Positions 1-12,050 of a DNA stretch of 64,000 bases are shown piece by piece; within the stretch, counting starts at the first letter, position 1, and every line of letters begins with the position of its first letter. Source of the stretch: Acanthosepion esculentum (lineage: Eukaryota > Mollusca > Cephalopoda > Sepiida > Sepiidae); NCBI GenBank assembly GCA_964036315.1, contig OZ038492.1, forward strand, positions 39,680,853-39,744,852, in the 5' to 3' direction. A program made the translations under genes and the position numbers. The notes beneath the pieces were generated by a model, which had not been told where the DNA came from, searched no databases, and worked only from the letters and a program-made list of their open reading frames with translations.

Positions 1-50
<50 letters not shown>
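1..50. repeat. (TA)n tract at window edge
   Basis: Nearly pure TA dinucleotide run with one CA interruption. It continues off the left edge and borders the foldback element that follows. Confidence 0.95.
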
Positions 51-56
51 AAGAGA

Positions 57-198
57 ATATAAGATTATAATAACAACATTTTGGAAACTCTAAATAAAAG
101 CTTACACGTTTCAATACTATGATTTTACAATCATAGTATTGAAACATGAAAGCTTTTGTGTAGAGATTTCAAAATGTTTTTGTTATAATTTCTTATAA
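57..198. mobile_element. Foldback (hairpin) MITE-like element
   Basis: Two arms of about 65-70 nt, roughly 57-125 and 128-198, are near-complete reverse complements separated by only a few bases. No coding potential is visible. A (TA)n tract lies immediately to the left and another begins at 303. The layout matches other TA-bordered hairpins in this window (9.3, 17.7 and 22.8 kb), so it is probably a non-autonomous element and not a chance palindrome. Confidence 0.7.
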
Positions 199-302
199 TA
201 AAAATATAATAATAATATATTGCTCTAATTTGTATTGAGCACTTTTTTAAAAGTATATACTACGAACAGTGGATTTTTACTCCATCTGTTCTTTCCCTAA
301 TT

Positions 303-366
<64 letters not shown>
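303..366. repeat. (TA)n microsatellite
   Basis: Uninterrupted TA run of about 32 units. Confidence 0.97.
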
Positions 367-369
<3 letters not shown>

Positions 370-808
370 CTGAAAATTATGGAAAATTCTAGAAAATTCT
401 TATCAACTCTTTGCATGTTATTTAAAGCTAGAAAATATTTTAGAATGTAAGATTTCTTATTGGAGATAATAATGTTTATTGAGAAAAGTCTAAATAATAC
501 GCTTAGAGGAGAAAAGATATATTTGCGCGTTAGTGAACATAACGAAACCAACTGGATTTGGAACCTGGCATGCCGATTTCTAATTCCGAGTCATTACACC
601 ATCCATACATCCAAGCTTACAGCACTAATCGGTCACCAATCAAGTTACTGACCAGATTCGACGTAGTTTACCTTCAGCGGAGTATGGGAAGCGGTGTTTC
701 AACGGGATGTGGCTGTAGGCTTCAACTTCATTTGTAAATTTCAATGAAATAGTTAAAATAACGATATTTTCATAAAATGTGGGAAGTTTTCCTTCCCAAA
801 ACGATTTT
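367..808. other. Unassigned AT-rich stretch
   Basis: Contains one 63-codon open frame (460-651, +) with no recognisable domain and composition like its surroundings. I see no structured repeat and treat the frame as non-coding. Confidence 0.4.
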
Positions 809-876
809 AAAAAAGCCCGTTGCCGTCGTTAAAATTAATCTTCAGATTAATTTTAACGACGGCAACGGGCTTTTTT
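809..876. repeat. Perfect inverted repeat, 32-bp arms
   Basis: Arms 809-840 and 845-876 are exact reverse complements with a 4-nt loop (TTCA). The arms include a GC-rich core around TTGCCGTCG, which is unlike the AT-rich flanks. It abuts a second perfect palindrome at 874. Confidence 0.95.
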
Positions 877-929
877 GTTTGCTGAAAAACGCAGAAGATA
901 ATTATCTTCTGCGTTTTTCAGCAAACAAA
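874..929. repeat. Perfect loop-less palindrome, 56 bp
   Basis: The sequence is its own reverse complement around a centre between 901 and 902, with 28-nt arms and no spacer. It shares three bases with the preceding inverted repeat, so the two hairpins are fused end to end. Confidence 0.95.
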
Positions 930-1374
930 TTTCTTATTCTTTACTTCGTCTCGTTGGTTAAAATACTAAAGTTTGCTTTTAGTTTTTAGCTGCTGTCTTT
1001 TTTTATTTTATAGGAAAATTATTTGTTGGTGTGAATAAGGCTTATTCATCTATTTATGAAAGCAGAAGATTTATCTTTTATTCTTTTTCTTGATGCCATT
1101 TGAGGTCCGTACGGGCCCTCTCCAAAAGATTTTCTTTTTAAAAAAATCACCAAATGTATATTTATTTTCATTTTTTTAAATAATTCTTGGTTTCCTCTTG
1201 ATACATCCACATAAATCTAACACATGTCAGCCTCAGCTTTCAGAGTTTGCAAATTGTCCACTATCGATTGGGTTCAATTTCAGACAAAAATCCAGGATTC
1301 GAATGCTGAGTTTAAAACCTGTTACGCTTGGCGCATCTTCATCTTGCCTTCAATTTGAGGGATATAAATTTCTG
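930..1374. other. Unassigned stretch
   Basis: AT-rich. A 102-codon frame (1198-1506, +) is open here but runs antisense into a LINE A relic and has no domain, so it is not called as a gene. Confidence 0.4.
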
Positions 1375-1880
1375 TGCAATGTTTGTCATTTTAATTATTC
1401 TTTTAATAATTTAACCCTAAACAAGGCAACAAAGCCACTAAGATGCAAAGCGTTACTGAAAGTGAAAGAATATGAGAAAAAAAATTTGAAGGCGAGAGAA
1501 AAATAAAAGAACAGCAATTGAGAAGACAGAAGATAACGTTTGACATTGCATTTGAAATTTTGTAGATCATACTTAGCTAGGAAGCTGAAGTAAGGTTCAC
1601 AAGCGAGAAGTGAGATAAAAGAAATTGTTAGCATAGAACTTACGGTTAATTATAGCCATTTCAAGTGTAAAATGTTGAGACACTGCTGCATAAATTGCGC
1701 TTAAATTCATAAACTCTAGGTACCATAGATAAAAAAAAATCATCAGAATAATTATTAGAAAATATTTACAGAAAAGGCACTGGGAAGCTAAGTTACGGCG
1801 ATGGGAAAGCGACTGAAGCTGAAGTGCTAGCTCAGGACCAATAACATTGCAGATTTTATCAATAATCTCTACATACATAG
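1375..1880 (-). mobile_element. LINE A fragment (3' end of RT ORF and 3' UTR), decayed
   Basis: Non-LTR retrotransposon relic. The minus-strand translation at 1597-1878 carries the C-terminal block shared by all LINE A copies here: a stretch beginning LALQLQSLSHRRNLAS, then a C-terminal RKFYANNFFYLTSRL segment. Downstream, the 3' UTR has the recurring AGTGGCTTTGTTGCCTTG-type motif. The upstream RT core is missing, so this is a 5'-truncated dead copy. The family is Jockey/CR1-like by general appearance; I cannot fix the clade by eye. Confidence 0.8.
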
Positions 1881-1950
1881 CAGAAGCACCAGTCCAGATC
1901 TGACAGTAATAGTCAATGGTTCAACATAAATATATATTACACAACTATCG

Positions 1951-1953
<3 letters not shown>

Positions 1954-1993
<40 letters not shown>

Positions 1994-2012
1994 GCATATA
2001 TATATATATATA
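1954..2012. repeat. (TA)n with TTGTGC interruptions
   Basis: Two TA runs separated by the short spacer TTGTGCA. The run lies at the outer end of the PLE-like flank that follows. Confidence 0.9.
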
Positions 2013-2235
2013 TTGTGCATATTTAGGCAGCAATTTTTCATTAATGCATGTTTCATTAAATAATATAGACAAGTTTTGTCTATTTATTTTAAGTAAGTTC
2101 CTTTCATATTATCTGATAAGCTTAATCACATTATCGTTGAAAGACGAAAGGAAAACACCATATTGATACATGTTTAATTCCAATGTAAGCTTTCTGCTTA
2201 CATAAGCCATTATCAAAGATGAAAATATGAAATTC
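2013..2235 (-). mobile_element. Penelope-like element terminal segment (relic)
   Basis: The terminus GGCAGCAATTTTTC... TTTCATTAAA... GACAAG (2024-2073) matches the terminus of the GIY-YIG element at 37.86 kb, including its abutment to (TA)n. On the minus strand at 2189-2217 there is TGATAATGGCTTA - short hairpin - GAAAGC, the same hammerhead-like block as at 38,365. No coding sequence remains. Confidence 0.55.
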
Positions 2236-2338
2236 AAATCTAGAACCTAAAAAATGCACAAAAAAGAGTTAACAGTGATTTTTAGTGATATCTCTAAAAT
2301 TCATTGCATTTTTCTACAATTTTTTAACGGGCTTCCAC

Positions 2339-2836
<498 letters not shown>

Positions 2837-2868
2837 GTAAATATATGCTGCCTATTTTATTATGTTCA

Positions 2869-2888
2869 TATATATATATATCTATCTA

Positions 2889-2959
<71 letters not shown>

Positions 2960-2960
2960 G
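2869..2960. repeat. (TA)n with a short (CTAT)n run
   Basis: Long TA tract interrupted by a few CTAT units near its left end. Confidence 0.95.
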
Positions 2961-3017
2961 ACTGCTGATTAAAAGTTACCGAGTTTGGTTCTATAAATAT
3001 AAAATTACAACACATCA

Positions 3018-3170
3018 ATTCGGAATATAATCTCCTTCAAAGAAGTCCTCTTCTGAATTTACACACTTTATCCAGCATCGTTTCCACTCATGGAAACATT
3101 CCTATAATTCCTTTTTGGGGATAGCAATCTGCTGCCTCGTGGCTTTCTCTTGTATTTCGTCAGCGTCTTG
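3018..3170 (-). pseudogene. Mariner-like transposase, C-terminal relic
   Basis: Reading right to left, one frame gives ...AIPKKEL*ECFHEWKRCW followed by IKCVNSEEDFFEGDYI and a stop. The FHEWKRCW ... CVNSEEDFFEGD ending is characteristic of mariner transposases. An in-frame stop and loss of everything upstream show it is dead. LINE A sequence begins about 160 bp to the right. Confidence 0.7.
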
Positions 3171-3329
3171 AAATGCCTAACTTCATACTGCTCCTCGGTC
3201 CTTTAAACAGGAGTAGAAATTTCATTGTTTCCTGTTTAGGATTGATGTTCGGTTTCTTCCGATGTCTACTCATTCTCTTGGACTCTATAAGAAATGCTGA
3301 ATTAGTTAAGCATCTCACATCGCAGGACC

Positions 3330-4070
3330 TTCTTTCGGAAATGTTTTCGGTTCTCTAGGTCTACTGCTGATGGATTAACGATGATAGCGAAAAGAATCTA
3401 TCAAGCTTTAGATAAGAATGGTGAAGTTCGGGCTGTTGCTTTGGACGTCCCGAGAGAATTCGACAGGGTTTGGCATACCGGTCTTATTCACAAACTGAAA
3501 GCTTATGGTGCATCTGGCGAATTATTTATCTGATTCAGATTTTCTTATCAAATCTGGAAATGAAAGTTATACTAAGGGTCACTGTTCTAGATCTTTTTGC
3601 ACTAAAACAGGTATCCCCTGTGCTCTATCCTTAATCCTCCTCTTACATTAACGACATTCCTGATGGCATAAGCTCTCAGCTTGGTATCTGTGCTACTAAT
3701 CTAACCATTTACTCGTGTCTGGATAGTACGTCTGATCGGTTTGTTAAGGTCAAATTTGCGGCTGATCTAAAAAAACGAACTACAGTTTGTTGTTAAATGG
3801 GGCAAAGAATGGCGTGTTAATTTAACGCCTCCAAAACGAAACTGCTCTCTATTAATCATCTGAGAGACCCCATTCTGTCTTTCATTAGTATTGCCGATGC
3901 TAACCTCGAGGAGAGCATCTCGTTGCGCCTACTCCAGCCCACATTCTCGGCTGACATAACGTGGAATGAGTATAATTAATCCATTGCTAGGTTGGCTGCT
4001 AAGAAAGTTGGTTCTCTCTGCGAGACAATTTATCTGGGTATAACAAGAAACATCCAAAAGTTTGAAGGTA
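3330..4070 (+). mobile_element. LINE A reverse transcriptase fragment, heavily frameshifted
   Basis: Broken frames read STADGLTMIAKRIYQALD, then an RT motif A region (AVALDVPREFDRVWHTGLI), a degraded motif C region, then a thumb region ending RKVGSLCETI. Gene order and spacing match the intact copy at 27.4 kb. The catalytic YADD is not readable because of indels. It lacks the family C-terminal block and 3' UTR and runs into repeat D on the opposite strand. Confidence 0.8.
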
Positions 4071-4074
4071 CTGA

Positions 4075-4450
4075 AGAGCGTGGAACCATCTGTTAAGTGT
4101 TTTCTTGGGTCTAACCTGAGCACAAGTGAAAGAACCTGCTAGGATCTCATCTATGCGCAAATAGCGAAACCCCAAACAAAACACAATGAAAGTATAAAAA
4201 TATATTTTATAGCAAATATACCAGCAACACAATTTTATGTTTAAAATAGCAGTAATACCTGTTTATAGCAAAATTAGAAACTACATTTTTAAATACACGT
4301 GATTATCAATACATTTTATCTGTAGTTGAAGGTGTACGATTGCATTCAAAATATATATAACTGAAGTCATAAAATAATTCAAACTGTTTACATTTCGGCA
4401 TTGAATGAGCCATGGGAAGTCGCTAAACTAAATCAATCAATCAACCAACC
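4075..4450 (-). repeat. Repeat D copy (dispersed family)
   Basis: Shares with loci at 11.6, 43.9, 54.1 and 56.1 kb the blocks that read, on the other strand, TTTAGTTTAG..GGCATTAAATG and a GTTCACTATTTG-like segment, plus an inner ATGAAAGTATAAAAATATA stretch. No open frame is conserved among copies, so it behaves like a non-coding interspersed repeat. Confidence 0.55.
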
Positions 4451-4579
4451 AACTTGAAAGAACTCTTTCAGAATATTAAACCATATGATATCCTACTATT
4501 TCTTAAAGAGGTCAGACTCTATTCCAAAATATAACTTTTAAAAATCTGTAATATGAAACACACTTATCGCCGCCACCTA

Positions 4580-5275
4580 GTAATTATGTCCGCATAATTA
4601 TGTCGTGCGATGCGTAAATTGTATACCAAAAGCGAGAAAAAGCGCACCATGACGCCATTCACACCGCCAGAAATTTGGAAACGGCATTCATGCTGTACTG
4701 CTTGGTATTTGCAAAGGAATTTCCAGTACGAGCATTTAGGATTGTTTGGGTGTCAATTTGAGGACAGTGCAGAAGATTCGGAAAGAGTTAGATGAGTCTA
4801 ATTGTCGTTAGGAAGATGTTTGGAGTGATGGCGACGTTATGCTTCCATTCATCTTCTCACAGGGCCTCAAACACAACACGGATGGCTACATCCATTGCCT
4901 TGAGGCGGTAGTGCTAGCCTAGATCAAGAGGGTGGCTGTTGGAAGACTCTGGCAACTGGACTTTGCACCATGCCAAACATCAGAAAAACCCAGTTATGGC
5001 TGTCAAACAATTTCTGCGACCACATCACCCCTTATATCTGGCCCCCTAACTCCCCAGACTGCAACCCTCTTGATTATTATGCGTGAGGCACAGTTGACAC
5101 AGAAAACACCTTGTAATACCAAAGATGAACTGAAAGCAAGCATTATGGCAGCGTTCACCTACTTAAACTAGGAAACGGCCCCCAAAATTGCAGGAGATTC
5201 CCAAGTCGTCTGGAGGCCATGCTTGAACCTAATGGTGAATTTATCGAATAAATTTAATCTTTAGTATTTCAAGAT
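4580..5275 (+). pseudogene. Tc1/mariner-superfamily transposase relic
   Basis: Broken frames spell the C-terminal half of a DDE transposase. One reads QLWLSNNFCDHITPYIWPPN, continuing SPDCNPLDYYA*GTV; after a frame change comes KTPCNTKDELKASIMAAF. The WPPNSPDCNPLDYY block contains the second catalytic Asp typical of the superfamily. The first Asp region lies near 4930-4990 but is scrambled. Several stops and frame changes make it non-functional. No terminal inverted repeats are recognised. Confidence 0.75.
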
Positions 5276-5514
5276 ATTTTGTCTTATTTTGTTAAATATA
5301 TGTGTTAAAATGAGATGTCAATGTTATTTTGATATTTTCCTAATTTAGACGACAAATTAACTATCGCACAGTGTATATGCACAAATGCTGAGTATCATAT
5401 ACTATGTATTCAGTTGTGATAGCAGTAAAAAACGTATCCTTTTTATTACTTCAAAGCTGCCTAGAAAAATTAAATTTCGCTATTGAATACCGTTAAACAA
5501 ACAACAAATCAACA

Positions 5515-6060
5515 TTTTTTCGACCATGCTTAGAATATTGCTTCCACATAGGGTTCGAAGCTCCCGCTATTTATCTAGATCTCCTTGATAAAATCCAAAG
5601 AAGAATCTGCAATATTATTGTCCTTGATCGGACCTCACGGCTTCAGTCACTTTCCCATCGTCGTAATGTAGCTTTCTGTGCCTTTCATGGTAATTGTTCT
5701 GATGATCTCTTCGCTATGAGAATTTATGAATTTAAGCGCAGTACTAGATTTGGAAACAAGGTCTCATCAATTTACTGTTGAACTCTTTTCATATAACCGT
5801 AAGTTCTATGCTAACAGTTCCTTTTCTAACATTTCCCGCTGGTGGAACTCTCTTCCGATTCCATATTTTCGACACAAATTTAATCCTCAAAAATTTGAAT
5901 GCAATTTCAATCGTTATCTACTGTCTTCCTACTTACTCTTCTATTTTTTTCTCTCCTTAATAATGTTTCTGTTTTCTATACCATTCACAGCTAGTAGCCC
6001 TTTTTCATTTTCGTGGATCAAATGCCTTGCTTGTTTTAAATTCGATTAAAAAATATTAAA
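5515..6060 (+). mobile_element. LINE A fragment, C-terminal end plus 3' UTR
   Basis: Reads the family ending: DKIQRRICNIIVLD, then LQSLSHRRNVAFCAFHGN, the Phe-Lys-Arg-Ser-Thr-Arg region, and WWNSLPIPYFRHKFNPQKFE followed by CNFNRYLLSSYLL. A frameshift separates the two halves. It ends in an A-rich tail (TTAAAAAATATTAAATA). The RT core is missing. Confidence 0.8.
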
Positions 6061-6401
6061 TAATCCTCCAACGTGAATCCTGAAGGGAAAATATTATAGA
6101 TCAAATTGTACGCAATTTTATAGTTTTCCGGTTTTTTTTTCTTTTGAAAACTTGATTCTTCTTTGGTTTTGTGATACGTGACTGTTCATTTAACGAAGAA
6201 AAGACTACAAAAAGCATGTCTGTGTAATTTACAATGGAATTGACAACAACAATTAAAGAAAGGGAAAACGTTTATTCCCTTAATGAGCCTAATGTATGTT
6301 TTCTTGTCTTCATGGCTTATTTGATAAACGAATGAAGAAACTGTTCCACAATGCATATAAAATATTTGCAACTATTATGAAATTAACTGCAATTATGACT
6401 C
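6061..6401. other. Unassigned AT-rich stretch
   Basis: No repeat or coding signal recognised. Confidence 0.4.
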
Positions 6402-6752
6402 TTGTCGTTCATAAGTTGCAGAAATGAAGAAAGAAGCACATTTCTGTCGCAAACATCACCAGTACCGACATCAAAGTACTTCTCTATAAATAAATGTGAA
6501 TTTCAGTGTGTCAGTGAGTCAAACCTTTTTAACTTTACTCCTAGTGACTGTAGCCCAACATATGATACCATTTTGGAATTAGGCCGATTCCATGATCAAA
6601 TTAAAAGCCTTTCGGGCCGGATCCGGACCATCAATCCTGAAATTTTGGATTCCTTAGTTTCCATTACTGCGATTGTTTTCGGCGATTTATTTACTTCATT
6701 TTTTTGGGTAGAATGTTTTTGTACGATAATAATTTTTATAACTTGGAAATAA
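6402..6752 (+). CDS. Open frame of unknown nature (116 codons)
   Basis: The frame starts MSFISCRNEERSTFLSQTSP and ends in a hydrophobic stretch (about residues 84-115, rich in Ile, Phe and Val) that could pass for a membrane segment. I recognise no domain. There is no visible splice or promoter context, and base composition resembles the surrounding DNA, so it is quite likely a chance frame. It is listed because it is one of the longer non-repetitive frames not overlapped by a known repeat. Confidence 0.15.
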   Translation: MSFISCRNEERSTFLSQTSPVPTSKYFSINKCEFQCVSESNLFNFTPSDCSPTYDTILELGRFHDQIKSLSGRIRTINPEILDSLVSITAIVFGDLFTSFFWVECFCTIIIFITWK

Positions 6753-6968
6753 ATTTGAGAATAATCGAAATTAATTGCGAAATCCATCGAAAGTCACCCA
6801 TGAATTAAAAATAATTGTTTGTACGGAAAGTAAAGACCTACGTACATCAACTTGTCATTAAATTCAATGGCGTCGCAAGAATTATCGTTGAACTTTTAAA
6901 ATGTAAGCTTCGATATTAATGCAACGATTAATTCGCATACGACAGCAGTATACCTCCACCAACAGTGG

Positions 6969-7168
6969 ACTAGATTGCAATCAAAAGAGCCAAGGCTGCA
7001 GCGAGGAAAAGAAAGTCCGGTTCAAATGAAAACCCAGATCAAACGTCAACCAGGGGACCTTCCAATGCTGAGAATATGCAAATACTTAGAGACTCTCAAA
7101 CGCCTGAACAAGCCGAAGGTCCCAAACAAGAGCCCTCCACAGGAGCTAGCTTAACTGCTGCCCGATAG
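6969..7168 (+). other. Short Lys/Ser/Pro-rich open stretch, possible relic
   Basis: Following a stop, about 63 codons stay open and read AIKRAKAAARKRKSGSNENP, then a Thr/Ser/Pro/Gln/Glu-rich tail ending SLTAAR. Composition is unlike the AT-rich flanks. There is no start codon at its head. It could be a fragment of a transposon ORF1/gag-like protein or of an exon; I cannot decide. Confidence 0.25.
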
Positions 7169-7330
7169 TGCGGGTTTTATGCTAGATCATACATATATCT
7201 AGATAACATAGACTCATTTGTAATAGGCCATCTCACATAGCCACGGAGGAGGGGACTGAACCATGCAAAAAGATTTAGAGTCGCGGTGATAAATATAACA
7301 TCAATCAGCTGACACATTTTATATTTGTAT

Positions 7331-7377
7331 TAAAATTTTACACACACACACAAACATACACAAACATACACACATAC

Positions 7378-7461
<84 letters not shown>

Positions 7462-7465
7462 GTGT
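7331..7465. repeat. (CA)n(CATA)n(TA)n(TG)n compound microsatellite
   Basis: A CA/CATA stretch, a TA core at about 7390-7417, then TG and TATG units. The ends are complementary, so the whole tract is itself a potential hairpin. Confidence 0.95.
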
Positions 7466-7844
7466 GAATAGATTTTTCAGTTATTAATCCGACATATTTT
7501 AATTTATGTCATAAACGCTATTTGTAATGGATACCCACGTTTGAGTAGATGTTCTGTTTATTTACGAAATACTATAATTTATTTGTTTCCATCTACCGGC
7601 CTAATTATTCGAGAAACCTTATTTAAAAAATATGAGTTCGGCGGAATACCTTCTCCGACATGATGCTGCTAGGGAACGCATATTTTCTGATAATTTTTAT
7701 TGAATATTCAGTCAGAGGAATGAATAATTATACTATTTAATAAATAAACAGAGCATCTACTCAAAGAAAAAATTACTGATATTTTTTTAAATCTAATTTT
7801 TCTTTTATAAATATTGCCGTGTTTCTTACACTAAACCGGATGTT
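7466..7844. other. Unassigned AT-rich stretch
   Basis: No coding or repeat signal recognised. Confidence 0.35.
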
Positions 7845-8450
7845 GGCTGCTTGATGACCCAAGGCAGAATGCGAAAACGCGATCCTCGCATCATGGCTCG
7901 ACGCATGCTTTTGGTATTAAATGATAAAATGATCTTTATATATTGAACAGTAGAAATAACTGCCACTAAAAGACACATACCGTGATTTAGAGCCGATACG
8001 ACGGATATAAATTCCGTGAGTCAACGCCGCCTAAGACAGAGGGAGAGAGACCCGGCTGAGATGTGGACACGCATATGTTGGTCAAGAACGCGGCAGGCAG
8101 ACTGAGACTGAACCCGATACTTTTCAATTTTCATCCTTCGCCGGCGTCGTCTTCACAAAACATCAGCCGACAGCCATGACCAATATTCTTTCTCTTTCTT
8201 CCTTCCTTCCCAATTCTGTCGCCTTTTACAGTAGCAACGAGTAGTAAGCTTGTTTTGTATATATGGGAATAAATTATACATTTATTAACCCAAAATACGA
8301 CGTATTCCTTTTTCCTCGAATTTACCTTTGCTGAGACGAAAAAGAAGTTAACCTCTTCAGCAGAAACAACCACATCGACAATTTCTGCCTTCCAGTTTAC
8401 TCATTCTTCGTTTCCGCAACAATATATATTTTTGGGATATAGCCTCGCCG
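7845..8450 (+). mobile_element. Possible solo LTR (weak)
   Basis: An island of more balanced composition with LTR-like promoter layout: a TATAAA-like box near 8008, a purine-rich GAGGGAGAGAGACC segment about 30 bp on, and an AATAAA signal near 8268. I could not identify paired termini or a target duplication and no gag/pol is present. A diverged host regulatory element or an unrelated repeat would look the same. Confidence 0.2.
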
Positions 8451-8827
8451 ATTTCATTTAGTTTATGTCTTTAGCCGTTTTGTTTTTATATATCTCACAT
8501 TGTGAAAACTTAAGATCTACCAAGAAAGGTGAAATGTTGTATGAACGTGCACGAAAAATTACAGCGGATTTTCTGGCGATTAAAGTATTTTCTATACATT
8601 TTTGTCTTTGCAAAGGTTTTTCTCTTTTAAATAAAATTAGCATTTTTTAAATTAAATTTACGGTCAGATTCATCATTGTGACAAACTAATATATTTTGTA
8701 AATTGTTTTATAAATGTTCCCTTTTGTCTTCACATCATCTTTTATTTAAAGTACTTGAATATTCTCCTATGTGTTCATTGCATCAGTTAGTATAGGCGAT
8801 AGAGTAAATCCTTCTTGAAGTTTTAGC
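8451..8827. other. Unassigned stretch
   Basis: Short frames are open on both strands at 8458-8650 but are mutually antisense and domain-free. Nothing supported. Confidence 0.35.
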
Positions 8828-8917
8828 TTATTACATGTCATCAAAATTATCAATTAATTATGATCGTAATAATAATTATAATCATAATTAATTCACAATT
8901 TTAATGACAAGTAATAA
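8828..8917. repeat. Inverted repeat / hairpin
   Basis: Arms 8828-8864 and 8881-8917 are imperfect reverse complements (about 37 nt) around a 16-nt AT-rich loop. This may be a small MITE; no target duplication can be seen in the AT-rich flanks. Confidence 0.7.
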
Positions 8918-9048
8918 TCTTTATTTTATATTTGCCTATATATCTGTATGATTTCGAACGATTATATTTATCTTGGTTGATATAAATGTTATTCTAGACC
9001 CTAAAGGACTGTAATATATTTATTTTATGATATCGTATACTCCATGGT

Positions 9049-9443
<395 letters not shown>

Positions 9444-9514
<71 letters not shown>
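9444..9514. repeat. (TA)n microsatellite
   Basis: About 35 TA units directly joined to the right arm of the foldback element. Confidence 0.97.
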
Positions 9515-9520
<6 letters not shown>

Positions 9521-10483
9521 AAAGTACATGAAATAGAGATATCACTGACTGTATTATTATAAACATACATTCAAAATTTGATGAACAAACTTTGAGTTAC
9601 ATAATAAAGTCTCATACTAGTTAATAAATTGTTTAATTGTTTCCAATAAAAATACGAATTTGTAAATATTATATTCATTTAAGACGTAGACGATAATAGC
9701 TTTCAAAAGACCATTTTTTCATTAGTATCGATACATTGCACGACTTCCCTGCTTCCGGTTACCTTATAAACGATTTCGAATTCAGAGATGTCTTTTACGG
9801 AGACTCAATTTCATCTAAGACTATAAAAGCTTATTTTCTTCTACTTTCTTAACCTATACTTGGGCTGAGAGGAAACAAATAAGGCGGATTCATGTCTTAC
9901 CCAATATTTAGCAGGATGAACTGAACAAGCAGGCTGGGTTTTGTACTCGGTTAACCGATTCTACATAGCATAACTATTACACTAACTACGCACACAGAAC
10001 CAATCAGTCAACAAAGAAACAAAGAAACAAACGAACTGATATTATAAGAAATTCGCGTCGTATATTTACCATATAAATACATAGTGAAACTTTAATAACG
10101 TCGAAATAATAATAGAAATTTTATTATGGAAACACTGACATGCGTAATAAAACCATATACTCACATACAAATACATGTATATGTGTGTGTGTGTGCCTTT
10201 ATGTATATATGTATGCATGTTAGTACTGTTAGGTACTTGTATATATCTAATATATATCCCTAAAATATTTATGCTTGTATAGAGAAGGATATTTAATTGC
10301 GTCGTTTCTTTGGGGCATTAAATATGTAAATATCCGTTAATTCGATTCTGACAGTTCTGAATATATCAAAAAGTTAGGAAAATTTGGAATAACGAGATAA
10401 AATTAAATTCTGATTCAGAGAGCTAGAATGTAAATGGTGGTAAATGGTTAAGAAAATTACATGCATTAAGTATTGTGAAATTA
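9515..10483. other. Unassigned AT-rich stretch
   Basis: No coding signal. Short CATA/TGTG runs occur near 10,160-10,215. Around 9870-10,000 a short block vaguely resembles the tRNA-like heads of SINEs seen elsewhere, but I cannot support a call. Confidence 0.35.
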
Positions 10484-10496
10484 TGTATTTATCCCA

Positions 10497-10533
<37 letters not shown>

Positions 10534-10544
10534 GGGATAAATAC

Positions 10545-10614
<70 letters not shown>
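10484..10614. repeat. Palindromic TA tract followed by (GA)n
   Basis: TATTTATCCCATATA at the left is mirrored by TATATGGGATAAATA near 10,530-10,545. TA repeats fill the centre and continue to 10,592, followed by about 22 bases of GA repeat. Confidence 0.9.
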
Positions 10615-10617
<3 letters not shown>

Positions 10618-11044
10618 GGAATTGGCTGAGATAAATAGATAGATATATAGATAAAATTTATTTTGAGAGTTGACCTAATATTAATCTTCCTATCTAATGC
10701 TATCCTCCTCTTTGCTTTCATCCTTCACTTTTGCTATTCCCTCTTGTGTTTCTGTAATATCGGCAATTAGTGCTCTCCACATCTTCCTGTATTTTCTTTG
10801 TTTGTTTGTTTTTTTTTCAACAATATTGTTCCTTTTGCTTCACTGTTTCTTGGTACATGTTACACTATCCATTGTTCAGATGGCCGAACCCCTGCAATCA
10901 ATCCGTAAAGAACAATGAATTCTACATTATTGACATTACAGAATCGGATAAAAGCTAATCGCAAGTTTGTTGAAGAAAAGCAACCAGGCTATAAATATAT
11001 TCCGTTAGATGTTTCTAAAATACTAAGAAAATATGGATTATCTG
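10615..11044. other. Unassigned stretch, pyrimidine-rich in part
   Basis: A T/C-rich block at 10,680-10,860 keeps two short frames open. Neither has a recognisable domain. Confidence 0.35.
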
Positions 11045-11200
11045 GAAGGATTTTGTTTATAATCAATTAATCCTAAGCAAGGTGATAATACTATTAGGAC
11101 GCAAGGGGTTACTGAGACTGAAATTGAATGAGAAAACATTAGTAAGGATAAAAGTAAATAAAAGAACAGTATTCAAGAAGGCAGAAAATGTTGATTTGCA
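11045..11200 (-). mobile_element. LINE A 3' UTR fragment
   Basis: Reads, right to left, the family 3' end: AATGTTTTCTCATTCAAT, then a CAGTAACCCCTTGCG region and the terminal AAGCA..TTAATTGATTA. The matching C-terminal coding block continues at 11,880-12,050, so a repeat D copy appears to separate two parts of one LINE A insertion. Confidence 0.65.
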
Positions 11201-11254
11201 AGAAACTGTGTAAGTCGGGATGTGCTAAAAAAAAATTAGAAAAGAATATACGGT

Positions 11255-11870
11255 TTCATCTAACTTTGTTTTGTTTATCTGTTTATCTGTTTAACGCCAC
11301 ACTTATGGGTGATTTAATGTCGAAATGTAATTTTCTTGGTAGTTTTGAAGTAATAGAAATATGTTATTCTACTTTCACAATTTAATACATGGTAGATAAT
11401 ACTCAGCTTTTGAACCTATACATGTTTGTGTAGTCATAATTACTAGAGGCGGTGATGTGAGTGTTTAATGTTGTAGTTTTCTGGAAGTTACATTTTGGAA
11501 TACAGTTTGATTCCTTTAGGAAATTGTAGGATATTATATGGATTAATGTAATGAAAGTGCTTTTTTCATATTGGTTGTTTGGCTGGTTGGTTTTGTTTAG
11601 CAATATATCAACACCTCCATGTGTTTTTTAATGCCGAAATGTAAATATTTGGGACGCAAATGTTTAACTTCAATTACAGATAAAATATATTGCACTTTAA
11701 AATGTATTTTTATACCTTCATGGTTTTTGGTTTTCTTTGGGAGTTCACTATTTGCCCAAAGAAGTAACCCTAACATTTGCTACAACGTAGATGTTCACGC
11801 TCCTCAAATCCTCCAATCACTCTTGCTGACGGATGTATTTTATCGTCATACCCAGGACTAGAATCTAACT
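11255..11870 (+). repeat. Repeat D copies (partial, then longer), inside LINE A
   Basis: A partial head copy (TTTGTTTATCTG..TTTAACGCCA, 11,260-11,330) is followed by a longer one from 11,580, with GGTTTTGTTTAG..., TTTTAATGCCGAAATG, a GAGTTCACTATTTGCC block and the end TCATACCCAGGA. These blocks are shared with 43.9 kb. The two heads are in the same orientation. Confidence 0.6.
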
Positions 11871-11879
11871 AGTTCAGCA

Positions 11880-12050
11880 ATCAAACGGTGAGACCTAGGC
11901 GCCAATCTAGTAGTAAGCTTAAATTCATGAAGCTGAGGTACCAAGGAAGCGAGAACAATTAACATGAATATGTTTTTAGAAAAGGCAGAGAGAAGCCACG
12001 ACACGGCGATAGAAAAATGTCTAATATGATACTGAATCATCTGATTTTTT
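11880..12050 (-). mobile_element. LINE A C-terminal fragment
   Basis: The minus-strand frame gives SIAVSWLLSAFSKNIFM and then HEFKLTTRLAPRSHRL, matching the KYFHGN..HEFKRSTRLA block of other LINE A copies. It is probably the interrupted continuation of 11,045-11,200. Confidence 0.65.

Noticed and set aside
3173..3358. 61-codon plus-strand frame
   Set aside because: Lies between the mariner and LINE A relics with no domain; its right end overlaps the start of LINE A in a different frame.
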